NCBI RefSeq assembly: GCF_050613185.1 | Contig: NZ_CP192511.1 | Span: 2,604,001 to 2,668,000 of the forward strand | Length of the DNA stretch: 64,000 nucleotides | Direction: 5' to 3' | Source of the DNA: Chelonobacter sp050613185 | GTDB taxonomy: Bacteria > Pseudomonadota > Gammaproteobacteria > Enterobacterales > Pasteurellaceae | Shown here: piece after piece, positions 35,336 through 44,234 of the stretch | Position numbering within the stretch: position 1 is the stretch's first letter | Layout: each line of letters begins with the position of its first letter | Notes under the pieces: generated by a model | Databases searched by the model: none | What the model was told of the DNA's origin: nothing | Seen by the model: only the letters and a program-made list of their open reading frames with translations | Position numbers and translations under genes: made by a program

Positions 35336-36979
35336 ATGACTTTCAAACTCTCTCGCTTAAACAGTGCCGTGTTAACGGCTTTAACTTTTGGTCTTGCCAC
35401 TTCTGCGTTTGCCGCCAATGTGCCTGCCGGAACCGAACTCGCGGCAAAACAAGAGTTGGTTTATAACGTTTCCGCCAACCCGGCAAGCCTTGATCCGGCA
35501 AAAATCGAAGGCGATGTCGAAGGGCAATTCACCCGCCAATTGTTTGAAGGCTTGGTCACCTCCGATGAAAAAGGGCATATTTTGCCCGGTGTCGCGAAAT
35601 CTTGGGATCATTCCGAAGACTTCAAAACCTGGACTTTCCACCTGCGCGACAACGCCAAATGGTCGAACGGCGATCCGGTGACGGCGGAAGATTTTGTGTA
35701 TGCGTGGCAGCGTTTGGCTGATCCGAAAACCGCCGCCCCTTACGGCACCTATTTGAAATATCTCACCCTGCAAAATGCGGCTGAAATCGTGGAAGGCACA
35801 AAACCACCGAGCGAATTGGGCGTGAAAGCGTTAGACGCGCACACCTTGCAATTAACCTTGAATTCGTCGATTCCGTATGTCGATAAACTGGTTGAACACT
35901 ATGTGTTATATCCGGTGCACAAAGCCACCGTGGAAAAATTCGGCGACCAATGGACGAAAAAAGAAAATATGGTGAACAACGGTGCGTTCAAATTAGACAG
36001 CCTGATTGTGAATGAAAAAGCCGAATTGTCGCCGAATCCGCAATATTGGGACAACGCCAACACCGTCTTAACCAAAGTCACCTTGCTGCCGATTGAATCC
36101 TCCACCACCGACATGAACCGCTATCGCGCCGGCGAAATCGACATCACCGGTAAAGACGTGCCGCCGGACATGTTCCCGAAATTAAAAGCGGATTTCCCGA
36201 ACGAAATATACACCAGCCCGATTTTGTGTACTTATGTATATGAAATCAATACCGCCAAAGCGCCGTTTAACGATCCGCGCGTGCGCCAAGCATTGAGCCT
36301 GTCGATTGACCGCAACATTATTACCGATAAAGTGTTGGGACAAGGGCAAGTGCCTGCCTATCACTTCACGCCGCCATATATCAACGGCGGTGAAAAATTG
36401 ACCAACCCCGAATGGGCAAGTTGGGATCAGAAAAAACGCAACGAAGAAGCGATTAAATTGTTAGCCGAAGCCGGTTTCAACAAGCAAAATCCGCTGAATT
36501 TCACCATTTTGTATAATACTTCTGAAAACCACAAGAAAATTGCGATTGCGGCAAGTTCCATCTGGAAACAAAATTTGGGCGGCGCAGTCAATGCCAAAAT
36601 GGAAAACCAAGAGTGGAAAACCTATTTGGATTCCCGTCACCAAGGCAACTATGACGTAGCGCGTGCCGGTTGGTGTTCAGACTACAATGAAGCCACTTCA
36701 TTCCTGAACTACTACTTGTCCGACAGCAGCAACAACACCGCATTCTATAAGAGCGCCGAATATGATGCGGCGGTGAAACATGCGTTGCTGGCAGACAGCG
36801 ATGAGCAACGCCAAACCGATTACGCCAATGCGGAAACCTTCTTCAGCCGCGACGTACCGTCGGTGCCGTTCTATCACTATGTGCAACCGCGCTTGGTGAA
36901 ACCGTATGTGAAAGGCTATGCCGTTGCGCACCCGGGGCAAAACTACTATCTGAAAGATGTGTATTTGATTAAGCAGTAA
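35336..36979 (+). CDS. oppA: oligopeptide ABC transporter substrate-binding protein
   Basis: Periplasmic receptor that captures peptides for the OppBCDF transporter. The 547-residue precursor has a Sec signal peptide (about residues 1-26, cut after TSAFA) and the SBP_bac_5 fold. Motifs are YNVSANPASLDPAKIEGDVEG, WSNGDPVTAEDFVYAWQR, FNDPRVRQALSLSIDR and GWCSDYNEATSFLNYY. The ATG follows AAGGAG. It is the first gene of the opp operon, followed by an uptake-signal hairpin that may reduce read-through, as expected for a receptor needed in excess. Confidence 0.95.
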   Translation: MTFKLSRLNSAVLTALTFGLATSAFAANVPAGTELAAKQELVYNVSANPASLDPAKIEGDVEGQFTRQLFEGLVTSDEKGHILPGVAKSWDHSEDFKTWTFHLRDNAKWSNGDPVTAEDFVYAWQRLADPKTAAPYGTYLKYLTLQNAAEIVEGTKPPSELGVKALDAHTLQLTLNSSIPYVDKLVEHYVLYPVHKATVEKFGDQWTKKENMVNNGAFKLDSLIVNEKAELSPNPQYWDNANTVLTKVTLLPIESSTTDMNRYRAGEIDITGKDVPPDMFPKLKADFPNEIYTSPILCTYVYEINTAKAPFNDPRVRQALSLSIDRNIITDKVLGQGQVPAYHFTPPYINGGEKLTNPEWASWDQKKRNEEAIKLLAEAGFNKQNPLNFTILYNTSENHKKIAIAASSIWKQNLGGAVNAKMENQEWKTYLDSRHQGNYDVARAGWCSDYNEATSFLNYYLSDSSNNTAFYKSAEYDAAVKHALLADSDEQRQTDYANAETFFSRDVPSVPFYHYVQPRLVKPYVKGYAVAHPGQNYYLKDVYLIKQ

Positions 36980-37006
36980 TTCAAGCTTTGAATTCACTTC
37001 TCATCT

Positions 37007-37033
37007 CAAAGTGCGGTACACTACCGCACTTTG
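37007..37033 (+). terminator. oppA-oppB intergenic hairpin (uptake-signal pair)
   Basis: CAAAGTGCGGTA and TACCGCACTTTG pair perfectly over 12 bases around CAC, with a modest T-rich tail. It may partly terminate transcription or protect the oppA mRNA 3' end. Confidence 0.65.
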
Positions 37034-37065
37034 TTGATTTCTCATTTACTTTTTAGATACTCATT

Positions 37066-37986
37066 ATGCTGATACTCATTTTACGCCGTTTTTTACAGGC
37101 AATCCCGACACTGTTTGTGTTGATCACCATCTCGTTTTTCATGATGCGGCTCGCTCCCGGCAGCCCGTTTTCCAGCGAAAAAAACTATCCGCCGGAAGTG
37201 ATGGCAAATATTGAAGCCAAATACAATTTGGACAAGCCGATTCATACCCAATATTTATTGTATTTGAAAAACCTTGCGCAAGGCGATTTCGGGCCTTCAT
37301 TCAAATATAAAGACTTCACCGTCAATCAACTGGTGGCGCAGGCGATTCCCGTATCGTTAAAGCTGGGCTTTTCCGCCTTTTTGATCGCGCTGTTTTTCGG
37401 CGTGCTTGCCGGCACGGTGGCGGCGATTAAGCAGAATAAGTGGATCGACTATTTTATTATGACCTTTGCCATGACCGGCGTGGTGATCCCCAGCTTCGTG
37501 GTTGCGCCGCTATTGGTGTTGATTTTCGCCATCACCCTGAAATGGCTGCCGGCAGGCGGCTGGAACGGCGGCACATTGATCAACATGCTGCTGCCGATGA
37601 CCGCACTTTCGCTCTCTTACATTGCCAGCATTGCGCGGATCACGCGCGGTTCGATGATTGAGGTGCTGCACTCCAATTTTATCCGCACCGCCAAAGCCAA
37701 AGGCTTGCCAATGCGACGGATTATTTTGCGCCACGCCTTGCGCCCTGCGCTGCTGCCGGTGGTGTCGTATATGGGGCCTGCCTTTGTCGGTATTATCACC
37801 GGTTCAATGGTGATCGAAAGTATCTTCGGCTTGCCCGGTTTGGGGCAGCTGTTTGTGAACGGGGCATTGAACCGTGATTATTCGTTGGTGTTGAGCCTGA
37901 CTATTTTGGTCGGCGCACTCACCATCACCTTTAATGCGATTGTGGATATTTTGTATGCCGTAATCGATCCTAAAATTCGTTATTAA
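37066..37986 (+). CDS. oppB: oligopeptide ABC transporter permease OppB
   Basis: Inner-membrane channel subunit. The 306-residue protein has six predicted helices, starting with LILRRFLQAIPTLFVLITISFFMM, and the permease EAA-type loop around RTAKAKGLPMRRIILRHALRPALLP that couples to the ATPase. It lies 86 bases after oppA and 10 bases before oppC. Confidence 0.95.
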   Translation: MLILILRRFLQAIPTLFVLITISFFMMRLAPGSPFSSEKNYPPEVMANIEAKYNLDKPIHTQYLLYLKNLAQGDFGPSFKYKDFTVNQLVAQAIPVSLKLGFSAFLIALFFGVLAGTVAAIKQNKWIDYFIMTFAMTGVVIPSFVVAPLLVLIFAITLKWLPAGGWNGGTLINMLLPMTALSLSYIASIARITRGSMIEVLHSNFIRTAKAKGLPMRRIILRHALRPALLPVVSYMGPAFVGIITGSMVIESIFGLPGLGQLFVNGALNRDYSLVLSLTILVGALTITFNAIVDILYAVIDPKIRY

Positions 37987-37996
37987 AGGATGTATT

Positions 37997-38917
37997 ATGT
38001 TGATTAAACAAGAAAATACCGAATTTATTGAAAATTTGGCACAACAACTGAGCCAACAAGACGAAGTGGAAGGACGCAGCCTGTGGCAAGACGCCAAACG
38101 CCGCTTTTTCCATAACCGGGCGGCGTTGGTCAGCCTGTTGGTGCTGTTTATGATTACTCTGTTTGTGGTGTTCGCACCGCTCTTAATGCCGTTTGCTTTC
38201 GACGAAACCGATTGGAACATGATGTCGGCGGCACCGGATTTGGAAAGCGGACACTATTTCGGCACCGATTCCTCCGGGCGTGATATGTTGGTGCGCGTGG
38301 CGATGGGCGGGCGGATTTCGCTATTGGTCGGTATCGCCGGGGCGCTGATTGCGGTGTTGGTCGGCACGCTGTACGGCGCGACTTCCGGCTATGTCGGCGG
38401 CAAAACCGACGCGGTGATGATGCGGATTTTGGAAATCCTGAACTCGTTTCCGTTTATGTTCTTCGTGATCTTATTGGTGACCTTCTTCGGGCAAAATATC
38501 CTGCTGATCTTCGTCGCGATCGGCATGGTGTCGTGGTTAGACATGGCGCGGATCGTACGCGGGCAAACTCTAAGTTTGAAACGTAAAGAGTTTGTCGAAG
38601 CCGCCATTGTCTGCGGCGTGCCGACCCGACAGATCATCTGGCGGCATATCGTGCCGAACGTGTTGGGCGTGGTGGTGGTTTATGCCTCGCTGCTTGTGCC
38701 GGGCATGATTTTATTTGAATCTTTCCTCAGCTTCTTAGGATTGGGCACGCAAGAACCGCTGAGCAGTTGGGGCGGTTTGTTGAACGACGGCGCACGGGCG
38801 ATGGAATATCTGCCGTGGCTGCTGATTTTCCCAGCACTGTTTTTAGTGATAACCCTATTCTGCTTTAACTTTATCGGCGACGGCTTGCGCGACGCGCTCG
38901 ACCCGAAAGATCGCTAA
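37997..38917 (+). CDS. oppC: oligopeptide ABC transporter permease OppC
   Basis: Second channel subunit, 306 residues. A cytoplasmic N-terminus of about 45 residues precedes the first helix (ALVSLLVLFMITLFVVFAPLL). The FGTDSSGRDMLVRVAMGGRISL segment and the EAA-type loop EAAIVCGVPTRQIIWRHIVPNVLG are typical of OppC/DppC. The ATG follows AAAGGATG. It pairs with OppB. Confidence 0.95.
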   Translation: MLIKQENTEFIENLAQQLSQQDEVEGRSLWQDAKRRFFHNRAALVSLLVLFMITLFVVFAPLLMPFAFDETDWNMMSAAPDLESGHYFGTDSSGRDMLVRVAMGGRISLLVGIAGALIAVLVGTLYGATSGYVGGKTDAVMMRILEILNSFPFMFFVILLVTFFGQNILLIFVAIGMVSWLDMARIVRGQTLSLKRKEFVEAAIVCGVPTRQIIWRHIVPNVLGVVVVYASLLVPGMILFESFLSFLGLGTQEPLSSWGGLLNDGARAMEYLPWLLIFPALFLVITLFCFNFIGDGLRDALDPKDR

Positions 38918-38937
38918 TAGAGATGTGAGGAAATACA

Positions 38938-39912
38938 ATGACAAATCCGAATTTACTACTCGATGTAAACGATCTGCGGGTGATTTTCAAAACCCACGAC
39001 GGCGATGTCACCGCCGTCAATAATCTGACCTTCGCACTCAATGCCGGGCAAACGCTGGGCATTGTCGGCGAATCCGGCTCGGGCAAATCGCAAACCGCAT
39101 TTGCCTTGATGGGCTTGCTTGCCGACAACGGACGGATCGAAGGCTCGGCAAAATTCAACGGCAAAGAGATTTTAAACCTGCCGAAGAAAGAGCTGAATCA
39201 CTTGCGTGCCGAACAGATCGCGATGATTTTCCAAGATCCGATGACCTCGCTCAATCCGTATATGAAAGTCAAAGATCAGTTAATGGAAGTCCTGATGTTG
39301 CACAAAGGCTTGGATCGCAAAAGTGCTTATAACGAATCCTTGGCTATGCTTGACGCAGTGAAAATGCCGGAAGCGAAAAAGCGCATGGAGATGTATCCGC
39401 ATGAATTTTCCGGCGGTATGCGCCAACGGGTGATGATTGCCATGGCGTTGCTGTGCCGTCCGAAATTGCTGATCGCCGACGAACCGACAACCGCACTTGA
39501 CGTGACCGTACAGGCGCAAATCATGAGTTTGCTGAATGAGCTGAAAAGCGAATTCAACACCGCAATTATCATGATCACCCACGATTTGGGCGTGGTTGCC
39601 GGGATTTGCGATCATGTGCTGGTGATGTACGCCGGGCGCACCATGGAATACGGCACGGCGGAACAGATTTTTTATCATCCGACCCACCCCTACTCTATCG
39701 GCTTGATCAATGCCGTACCGAAACTGAACGAAGAATCGCACGAGCTGATCACCATTCCGGGCAATCCGCCGAATTTGCTGAATTTACCGAACGGCTGCCC
39801 ATTCCAACCGCGTTGCTTAAAAGCCACGGCGCAATGTCTGCAAGCGCCGCAGTTGCAACGTTTCGATCATAATCGCCTGCGGGCTTGTTTTATTCCGGTT
39901 ACGGAAATGTAG
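38938..39912 (+). CDS. oppD: oligopeptide ABC transporter ATP-binding protein OppD
   Basis: ATPase subunit, 324 residues. Walker A GESGSGKSQTA, signature FSGGMRQRVMIAMALLC, Walker B LLIADEPTTALD and switch His in MITHDLG are intact. The C-terminal oligopeptide extension contains the four-Cys type segment CPFQPRCLKATAQC, which in related transporters binds an iron-sulfur cluster. The ATG follows GTGAGGAA, 20 bases after oppC. Confidence 0.95.
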   Translation: MTNPNLLLDVNDLRVIFKTHDGDVTAVNNLTFALNAGQTLGIVGESGSGKSQTAFALMGLLADNGRIEGSAKFNGKEILNLPKKELNHLRAEQIAMIFQDPMTSLNPYMKVKDQLMEVLMLHKGLDRKSAYNESLAMLDAVKMPEAKKRMEMYPHEFSGGMRQRVMIAMALLCRPKLLIADEPTTALDVTVQAQIMSLLNELKSEFNTAIIMITHDLGVVAGICDHVLVMYAGRTMEYGTAEQIFYHPTHPYSIGLINAVPKLNEESHELITIPGNPPNLLNLPNGCPFQPRCLKATAQCLQAPQLQRFDHNRLRACFIPVTEM

Positions 39913-39926
39913 CTTGAGAACACAGT

Positions 39927-40916
39927 ATGCAAAACGAAAATAAACCGTTATTACTCGATGTGAACAATCTCAGCGTTCACTTTAAAATTAAGCAAGACAA
40001 AAAAAGCTTTTTCGCCAAACCGCAAACCTTAAAAGCGGTCAATGGCGTCTCCTTCAAACTCTATCAGGGCGAAACCTTGGGCGTGGTCGGCGAATCCGGC
40101 TGCGGCAAATCGACCTTGGCGCGCGCGATTATCGGCTTGGTGAAATCCGCCGGCGGCGCAATGGCATGGTTAGGCAAAGATCTGAGCAAGCAAAACGCCA
40201 AAGAGTGGAAAGCGTTGCGCAACGATATTCAGATGATTTTCCAAGATCCGCTCGCCTCGCTTGATCCGCGCATGACGATCGGCGACATTATCGCCGAGCC
40301 GTTGAAAGTCTACCAACCGCACTTGAGCCGGCAAGAGGTGAAAAGCAAAGTGCAGGCGATGATGCAAAAAGTCGGCTTGCTGCCGAATTTAATCAACCGC
40401 TATCCGCACGAATTTTCCGGCGGACAATGCCAACGGATCGGCATTGCGCGCGCCCTGATTATCGAGCCGAAACTGATTATCTGTGATGAGCCGGTGTCGG
40501 CATTGGACGTATCCATTCAGGCGCAAGTGGTCAATCTGCTGAAGTCGTTACAAAAAGAGATGGGCTTATCGCTGATTTTTATTGCGCACGATCTGTCGGT
40601 GGTGAAGCACATTTCCGACCGCGTGTTGGTGATGTATCTCGGCAATGCGGTGGAGCTGGGCGACTACCGCGCAGTATATCAAGACACCAAGCACCCGTAC
40701 ACCAAAGCCTTGATGTCCGCCGTGCCGATTGCCGATCCGAAACTGGAACGCAATAAGAAAATTCAGCTGTTGGAAGGTGACCTGCCATCACCGATCAACC
40801 CGCCGTCCGGCTGCGTGTTCCGCACCCGCTGCCCGCTTGCCGACAGCCATTGTGCGTTGGAAAAGCCGAATTTAATCGGGGATATTTCACATTTAGTCGC
40901 CTGCTTTAAAGTATAA
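39927..40916 (+). CDS. oppF: oligopeptide ABC transporter ATP-binding protein OppF
   Basis: Second ATPase subunit, 329 residues, pairing with OppD. Walker A GESGCGKSTLA, signature FSGGQCQRIGIARAL, Walker B LIICDEPVSALD and FIAHDLSVV are present, as is a C-terminal CVFRTRCPLADSHC segment with a likely iron-sulfur cluster. It starts 14 bases after oppD and ends the operon. Confidence 0.95.
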   Translation: MQNENKPLLLDVNNLSVHFKIKQDKKSFFAKPQTLKAVNGVSFKLYQGETLGVVGESGCGKSTLARAIIGLVKSAGGAMAWLGKDLSKQNAKEWKALRNDIQMIFQDPLASLDPRMTIGDIIAEPLKVYQPHLSRQEVKSKVQAMMQKVGLLPNLINRYPHEFSGGQCQRIGIARALIIEPKLIICDEPVSALDVSIQAQVVNLLKSLQKEMGLSLIFIAHDLSVVKHISDRVLVMYLGNAVELGDYRAVYQDTKHPYTKALMSAVPIADPKLERNKKIQLLEGDLPSPINPPSGCVFRTRCPLADSHCALEKPNLIGDISHLVACFKV

Positions 40917-40953
40917 TTATTTCTTTACTACCGGATCAAAGTGCGGTCAACCC

Positions 40954-41952
40954 ATGCAAAAGAAACGCCCTGTGCTGCAAGACATTGCCAATCATCTCGG
41001 CATTACCAAAATGACGGTCAGCCGTTATTTGCGCAATCCGCAAACAGTTGCGCCGGCGACGCGCGAGAAAATTGCGGCGGCAATTGAACAGTTTGGCTAT
41101 ATTCCCAACGTTGCCTCGCGCATTATGTCCAGCGCCAAAAGTTATGCCATCGGCGTGCTGGTTCCCTCGCTCACCAATCAGGTGTTTGCCGATGTGATCA
41201 AAGGAATTGAATCGGTGACCGAATTGTCGGGCTACCAAACCATGTTGGCGCACTTCGGTTATTCGCCGGAAATCGAAGAACAGCGGATTAAATCGCTGCT
41301 TTCGTACAATGTCGATGCCTTGATTTTGTCCGAAAACGTGCATAGCAAGCAGTCGCTAAAAATGTTGCAGGTTGCCAATATTCCGGTGATTGAGATGATG
41401 GATTTACAGCACAGCAAGCCGGTGGCGCAAGCAGTCGGTTTTGATAATCGTGCGGCGGCACGGCAAATGACGGAAGCGATGATTGCGCGCGGGCGTAAAA
41501 ACATTGTCTATTTTGCCGCGCGCATGGACAACCGCACTTTTCAAAAAATCGAAGGCTATGAAGCGGCGATGAAAGCGCACGGTTTACAGCCGTATAAATT
41601 GATCACCGAACAACCGTCATCATTCAGCCTCGGCGCGCAACAACTACGCCAAATTTTGGCACAACGCCCCGACAGCGACGGCATTTTTTGCACCAATGAC
41701 GATTTGGCAATCGGTGCGGTGTTTGAATGCCAGCGCCAAGGCATTGCCATTCCGCAGCAAATCGCCATTGCCGGCTTTCACGGGCATAATGTCGGGCAAT
41801 CAATGACCCCGCAACTGGCAACGGTGATCACACCTCGTTTTGAAATCGGTAAAATCGCCGCGCAAGAAGTGATCGACCGTTTAAATTCTATTCCGCCGGC
41901 AAGAGAAATTATTGATACCGGATTTAAAATCCATTTTGGCGAAAGTTTGTAA
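40954..41952 (+). CDS. gntR: LacI-family regulator, GntR (gluconate) type
   Basis: A 332-residue repressor. The N-terminal HTH (VLQDIANHLGITKMTVSRYLRNPQTV) and hinge are followed by a periplasmic-binding-like effector domain with GVLVPSLTNQVFADVIKGIESVTE, GYQTMLAHFGY, AVGFDNRAAARQM, CTNDDLAIGAVFECQRQGI and AGFHGHNVGQ. These match E. coli GntR over the full length, so the expected effector is gluconate. No gluconate kinase or permease gene is adjacent. It lies 37 bases after oppF with an uptake signal in the gap, so its own promoter is likely but not identified. Confidence 0.88.
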   Translation: MQKKRPVLQDIANHLGITKMTVSRYLRNPQTVAPATREKIAAAIEQFGYIPNVASRIMSSAKSYAIGVLVPSLTNQVFADVIKGIESVTELSGYQTMLAHFGYSPEIEEQRIKSLLSYNVDALILSENVHSKQSLKMLQVANIPVIEMMDLQHSKPVAQAVGFDNRAAARQMTEAMIARGRKNIVYFAARMDNRTFQKIEGYEAAMKAHGLQPYKLITEQPSSFSLGAQQLRQILAQRPDSDGIFCTNDDLAIGAVFECQRQGIAIPQQIAIAGFHGHNVGQSMTPQLATVITPRFEIGKIAAQEVIDRLNSIPPAREIIDTGFKIHFGESL

Positions 41953-42026
41953 CACTTGGAACCTTATTGTTCAAACAGCTATTGCGCTCCGTATGTACCA
42001 ATCATTATTTTCATCGTTAGCCAGCT

Positions 42027-42908
42027 TTATGCCGGTCGCACCCCTAACGTGTGGCAAATCGCATAAGTCAACTCAGAACGATTTAGGGTATAAAAATGGA
42101 AATCTTTCACCCCTTCTTTCGATAAGATTTTCACCATATCCATCGCAATGCTGGCAGCAACCAGATTACGGCTAGTCTGATCGTTTTCCAACCCTTCATA
42201 CATTTTGGTCATCCAACTGGGAATTTTCACGTTGGTGATGGTCGCCATTTTTTGCAGTTGTTTGAAATTGGACACCGGCAAAATCCCCGGCACGATTTCC
42301 ACATCAATGCCAATCGTAGCGCAACGGTCACGAAAGCGCAGATAGCTGTCGATATCAAAGAAAAATTGGGTAATCGCCCGGCTCGCTCCGGCATCAATTT
42401 TACGCTTAAGATGTAGCAGATCCGCTTGCGCCGATTTTGCTTCCGGATGAACTTCCGGATAAGCGGCAACAGAAATATCAAAGTCCGCAACGCCGCGCAA
42501 CAACTCGACCAAATCAGAAGCGTAAAACGGTTTCTTGGCATACCCTTTGGGTTCATCACCGCGCAGTGCCACAATATGGCGAATACCGCTATCCCAATAA
42601 TCTTGGGCAATCACTTTTAATTCGTCCGCCGTCGCATCAATCCCCGTCAAGTGCGGTGCCGCTTCTAAACCGGTTTGTTGCTTAATCGCCTTTACGATAC
42701 TATGGGTGCGTTCACGCTCCCCTGAGTTAGCACCGTAAGTAACCGATACAAATTTTGGTTTTAACACTTTCAACCGATCGATCGATTCCCACAGCAGCGT
42801 TTCTATTTTTTCATTTTTCGGTGGGAAAAATTCAAACGAAACATTCAACTTCCCGTTCAAATCCGCCACACTTTGATTCAGGGCATCAATCTCTCTTGCG
42901 TAACTCAT
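42027..42908 (-). CDS. metF: 5,10-methylenetetrahydrofolate reductase
   Basis: Flavoenzyme that makes the 5-methyl-THF used by MetE. The 293-residue TIM-barrel protein has FEFFPPKNEKIETLLWESIDRL near the start with the catalytic Glu, SVTYGANSGERERT, HLTGIDATADEL, ALRGDEP and KIDAGASRAITQFFFD, all typical of MetF. The 3' end carries AICHTLGVRPA. A near-perfect MetJ operator lies just upstream. No other gene lies in its transcript. Confidence 0.97.
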   Translation of the reverse strand: MSYAREIDALNQSVADLNGKLNVSFEFFPPKNEKIETLLWESIDRLKVLKPKFVSVTYGANSGERERTHSIVKAIKQQTGLEAAPHLTGIDATADELKVIAQDYWDSGIRHIVALRGDEPKGYAKKPFYASDLVELLRGVADFDISVAAYPEVHPEAKSAQADLLHLKRKIDAGASRAITQFFFDIDSYLRFRDRCATIGIDVEIVPGILPVSNFKQLQKMATITNVKIPSWMTKMYEGLENDQTSRNLVAASIAMDMVKILSKEGVKDFHFYTLNRSELTYAICHTLGVRPA

Positions 42909-42931
42909 ACTGACCTCGTCTTAATTTGGAT

Positions 42932-42947
42932 GTTTAGACGTCTAAAT
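42932..42947. promoter_or_regulatory. MetJ operator of metF
   Basis: A 16-base near-palindrome centred on a perfect AGACGTCT (42936-42943), flanked by GTTT and AAAT, 24 bases before the metF ATG. The adjacent 8-mer on the left matches the box at five of eight positions. This is the best Met box in the window. Confidence 0.88.
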
Positions 42948-43032
42948 TAATCAGTATTGCCGTTATAGTCAAACTTGTTATTTTCACATTTATCATGAAT
43001 AAAATTCATAATAAGAAAGATGAATGATTTTG

Positions 43033-44106
43033 CTATTCCTCACCGTTACCCAATAAATACGCCAGTTTTTCAGTAACCGGGCTGGCCTCTAAAGCAATTT
43101 TACTCGCCATCGTTAGGGGAACCGAAAGAAACATTCCCACCGTTCCCAACAGCCAGCCCCAAAAAATTAATGAGATAAAGACAACCAAGGTCGATAACCC
43201 GAGATGTTTCCCCATAATCCTCGGTTCGATAAGGTTACCGAATATGGTGTTCACCGCAAAATAAGCAATAATTACCGCAATGCCTTCGCCAATGCCGTTT
43301 AAGAGAAATGCTTGGATAATGACGGGAATCGCGGCAATAATCGAACCGATGTTAGGAATATAATTCATTAAAAATGCAACGCTTGCCCACAACACTGCAT
43401 ACTGGATATCCAATAATTTCAATACAATAAAAATAGATACCCCGGTTAAAATACTGATAAGTGTTTTAATCGACAAATAACGGATAACGCTGTCAATTAC
43501 CCGGTAAATCTCGCTTTTCAGTTGGATTTGTTCACCCTTGGCTTGGGTGTTCGCCAAATACGTCAATTTACGTTTTGCCAGCGGAATCTCCAACAACATA
43601 AACACCACAATCAAAAACAGAACGAAAATATTACTCAACATACCGGATAATTGACCGAGAATATTGCTCATAAAATTCATTAAGGTATTCGGATTCAGAT
43701 TTTCAACGATACGTTGTTTTGGCAAAAACAGCGGAATATTATATTTCTCGCCAAGTGCGGTTAGCCAACCGATTTTCTCCGTCAATAACTCTTTATATTG
43801 CGGCATTGACGCCGTAAACTCATTGACGGAAGCGCCGACCAACGTACCGAACACACTAAAAATCATAAAAATAAAACAAAGTAATAATGTAATTGCCAGC
43901 CATTGCGGCACTTTGTAGTGCATCATTTTGCCTACCAATGGCGAACAAATAATACTGATAAAAAGTGCCAACAATAAAGGGGCAATAATATCCGCCGCCG
44001 CTTTGACACCTGCCAAAATAATAATAACGGCTGCACTCATGACGACCAATGCAAACAAAGGGTTTTGATTATCTTCCGGCTGTAATAAATTTTTGTTGGG
44101 TTTCAT
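43033..44106 (-). CDS. AI-2E family membrane transporter
   Basis: A 357-residue membrane protein of the AI-2 exporter (TqsA/PerM/YdiK) superfamily. About eight hydrophobic spans are seen. An early pair (ALVVMSAAVIIILAGVKAAADII and LLLALFISIICSPLV) and a cytoplasmic or periplasmic middle around QYKELLTEKIGWLTALGEKY are followed by the conserved AFLMNYIPNIGSIIAAIP and GNLIEPRIMGKHLGLSTLVVF. Members have been linked to AI-2 export or Na+/H+ exchange; function here is not assured. It is transcribed alone between metF and ompA. Confidence 0.85.
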   Translation of the reverse strand: MKPNKNLLQPEDNQNPLFALVVMSAAVIIILAGVKAAADIIAPLLLALFISIICSPLVGKMMHYKVPQWLAITLLLCFIFMIFSVFGTLVGASVNEFTASMPQYKELLTEKIGWLTALGEKYNIPLFLPKQRIVENLNPNTLMNFMSNILGQLSGMLSNIFVLFLIVVFMLLEIPLAKRKLTYLANTQAKGEQIQLKSEIYRVIDSVIRYLSIKTLISILTGVSIFIVLKLLDIQYAVLWASVAFLMNYIPNIGSIIAAIPVIIQAFLLNGIGEGIAVIIAYFAVNTIFGNLIEPRIMGKHLGLSTLVVFISLIFWGWLLGTVGMFLSVPLTMASKIALEASPVTEKLAYLLGNGEE

Positions 44107-44186
44107 TATTCTGTCCTCAATCTCCGATTCTTCGTCATTGTAACTGATTTTGCGTGCTGGCTATTATTTTTCTACAATCAGAAATG

Positions 44187-44212
44187 AAAAAACCCGGACT
44201 AAGCCGGGTTTT
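44187..44212 (-). terminator. terminator of the first ompA copy
   Basis: AAAACCCGG and CCGGGTTTT arms with a short loop; on the minus strand it runs into TTTTTTC. It lies 22 bases past the ompA stop. Confidence 0.85.
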
Positions 44213-44234
44213 GAACTGTTTATCCGAATGCTAA

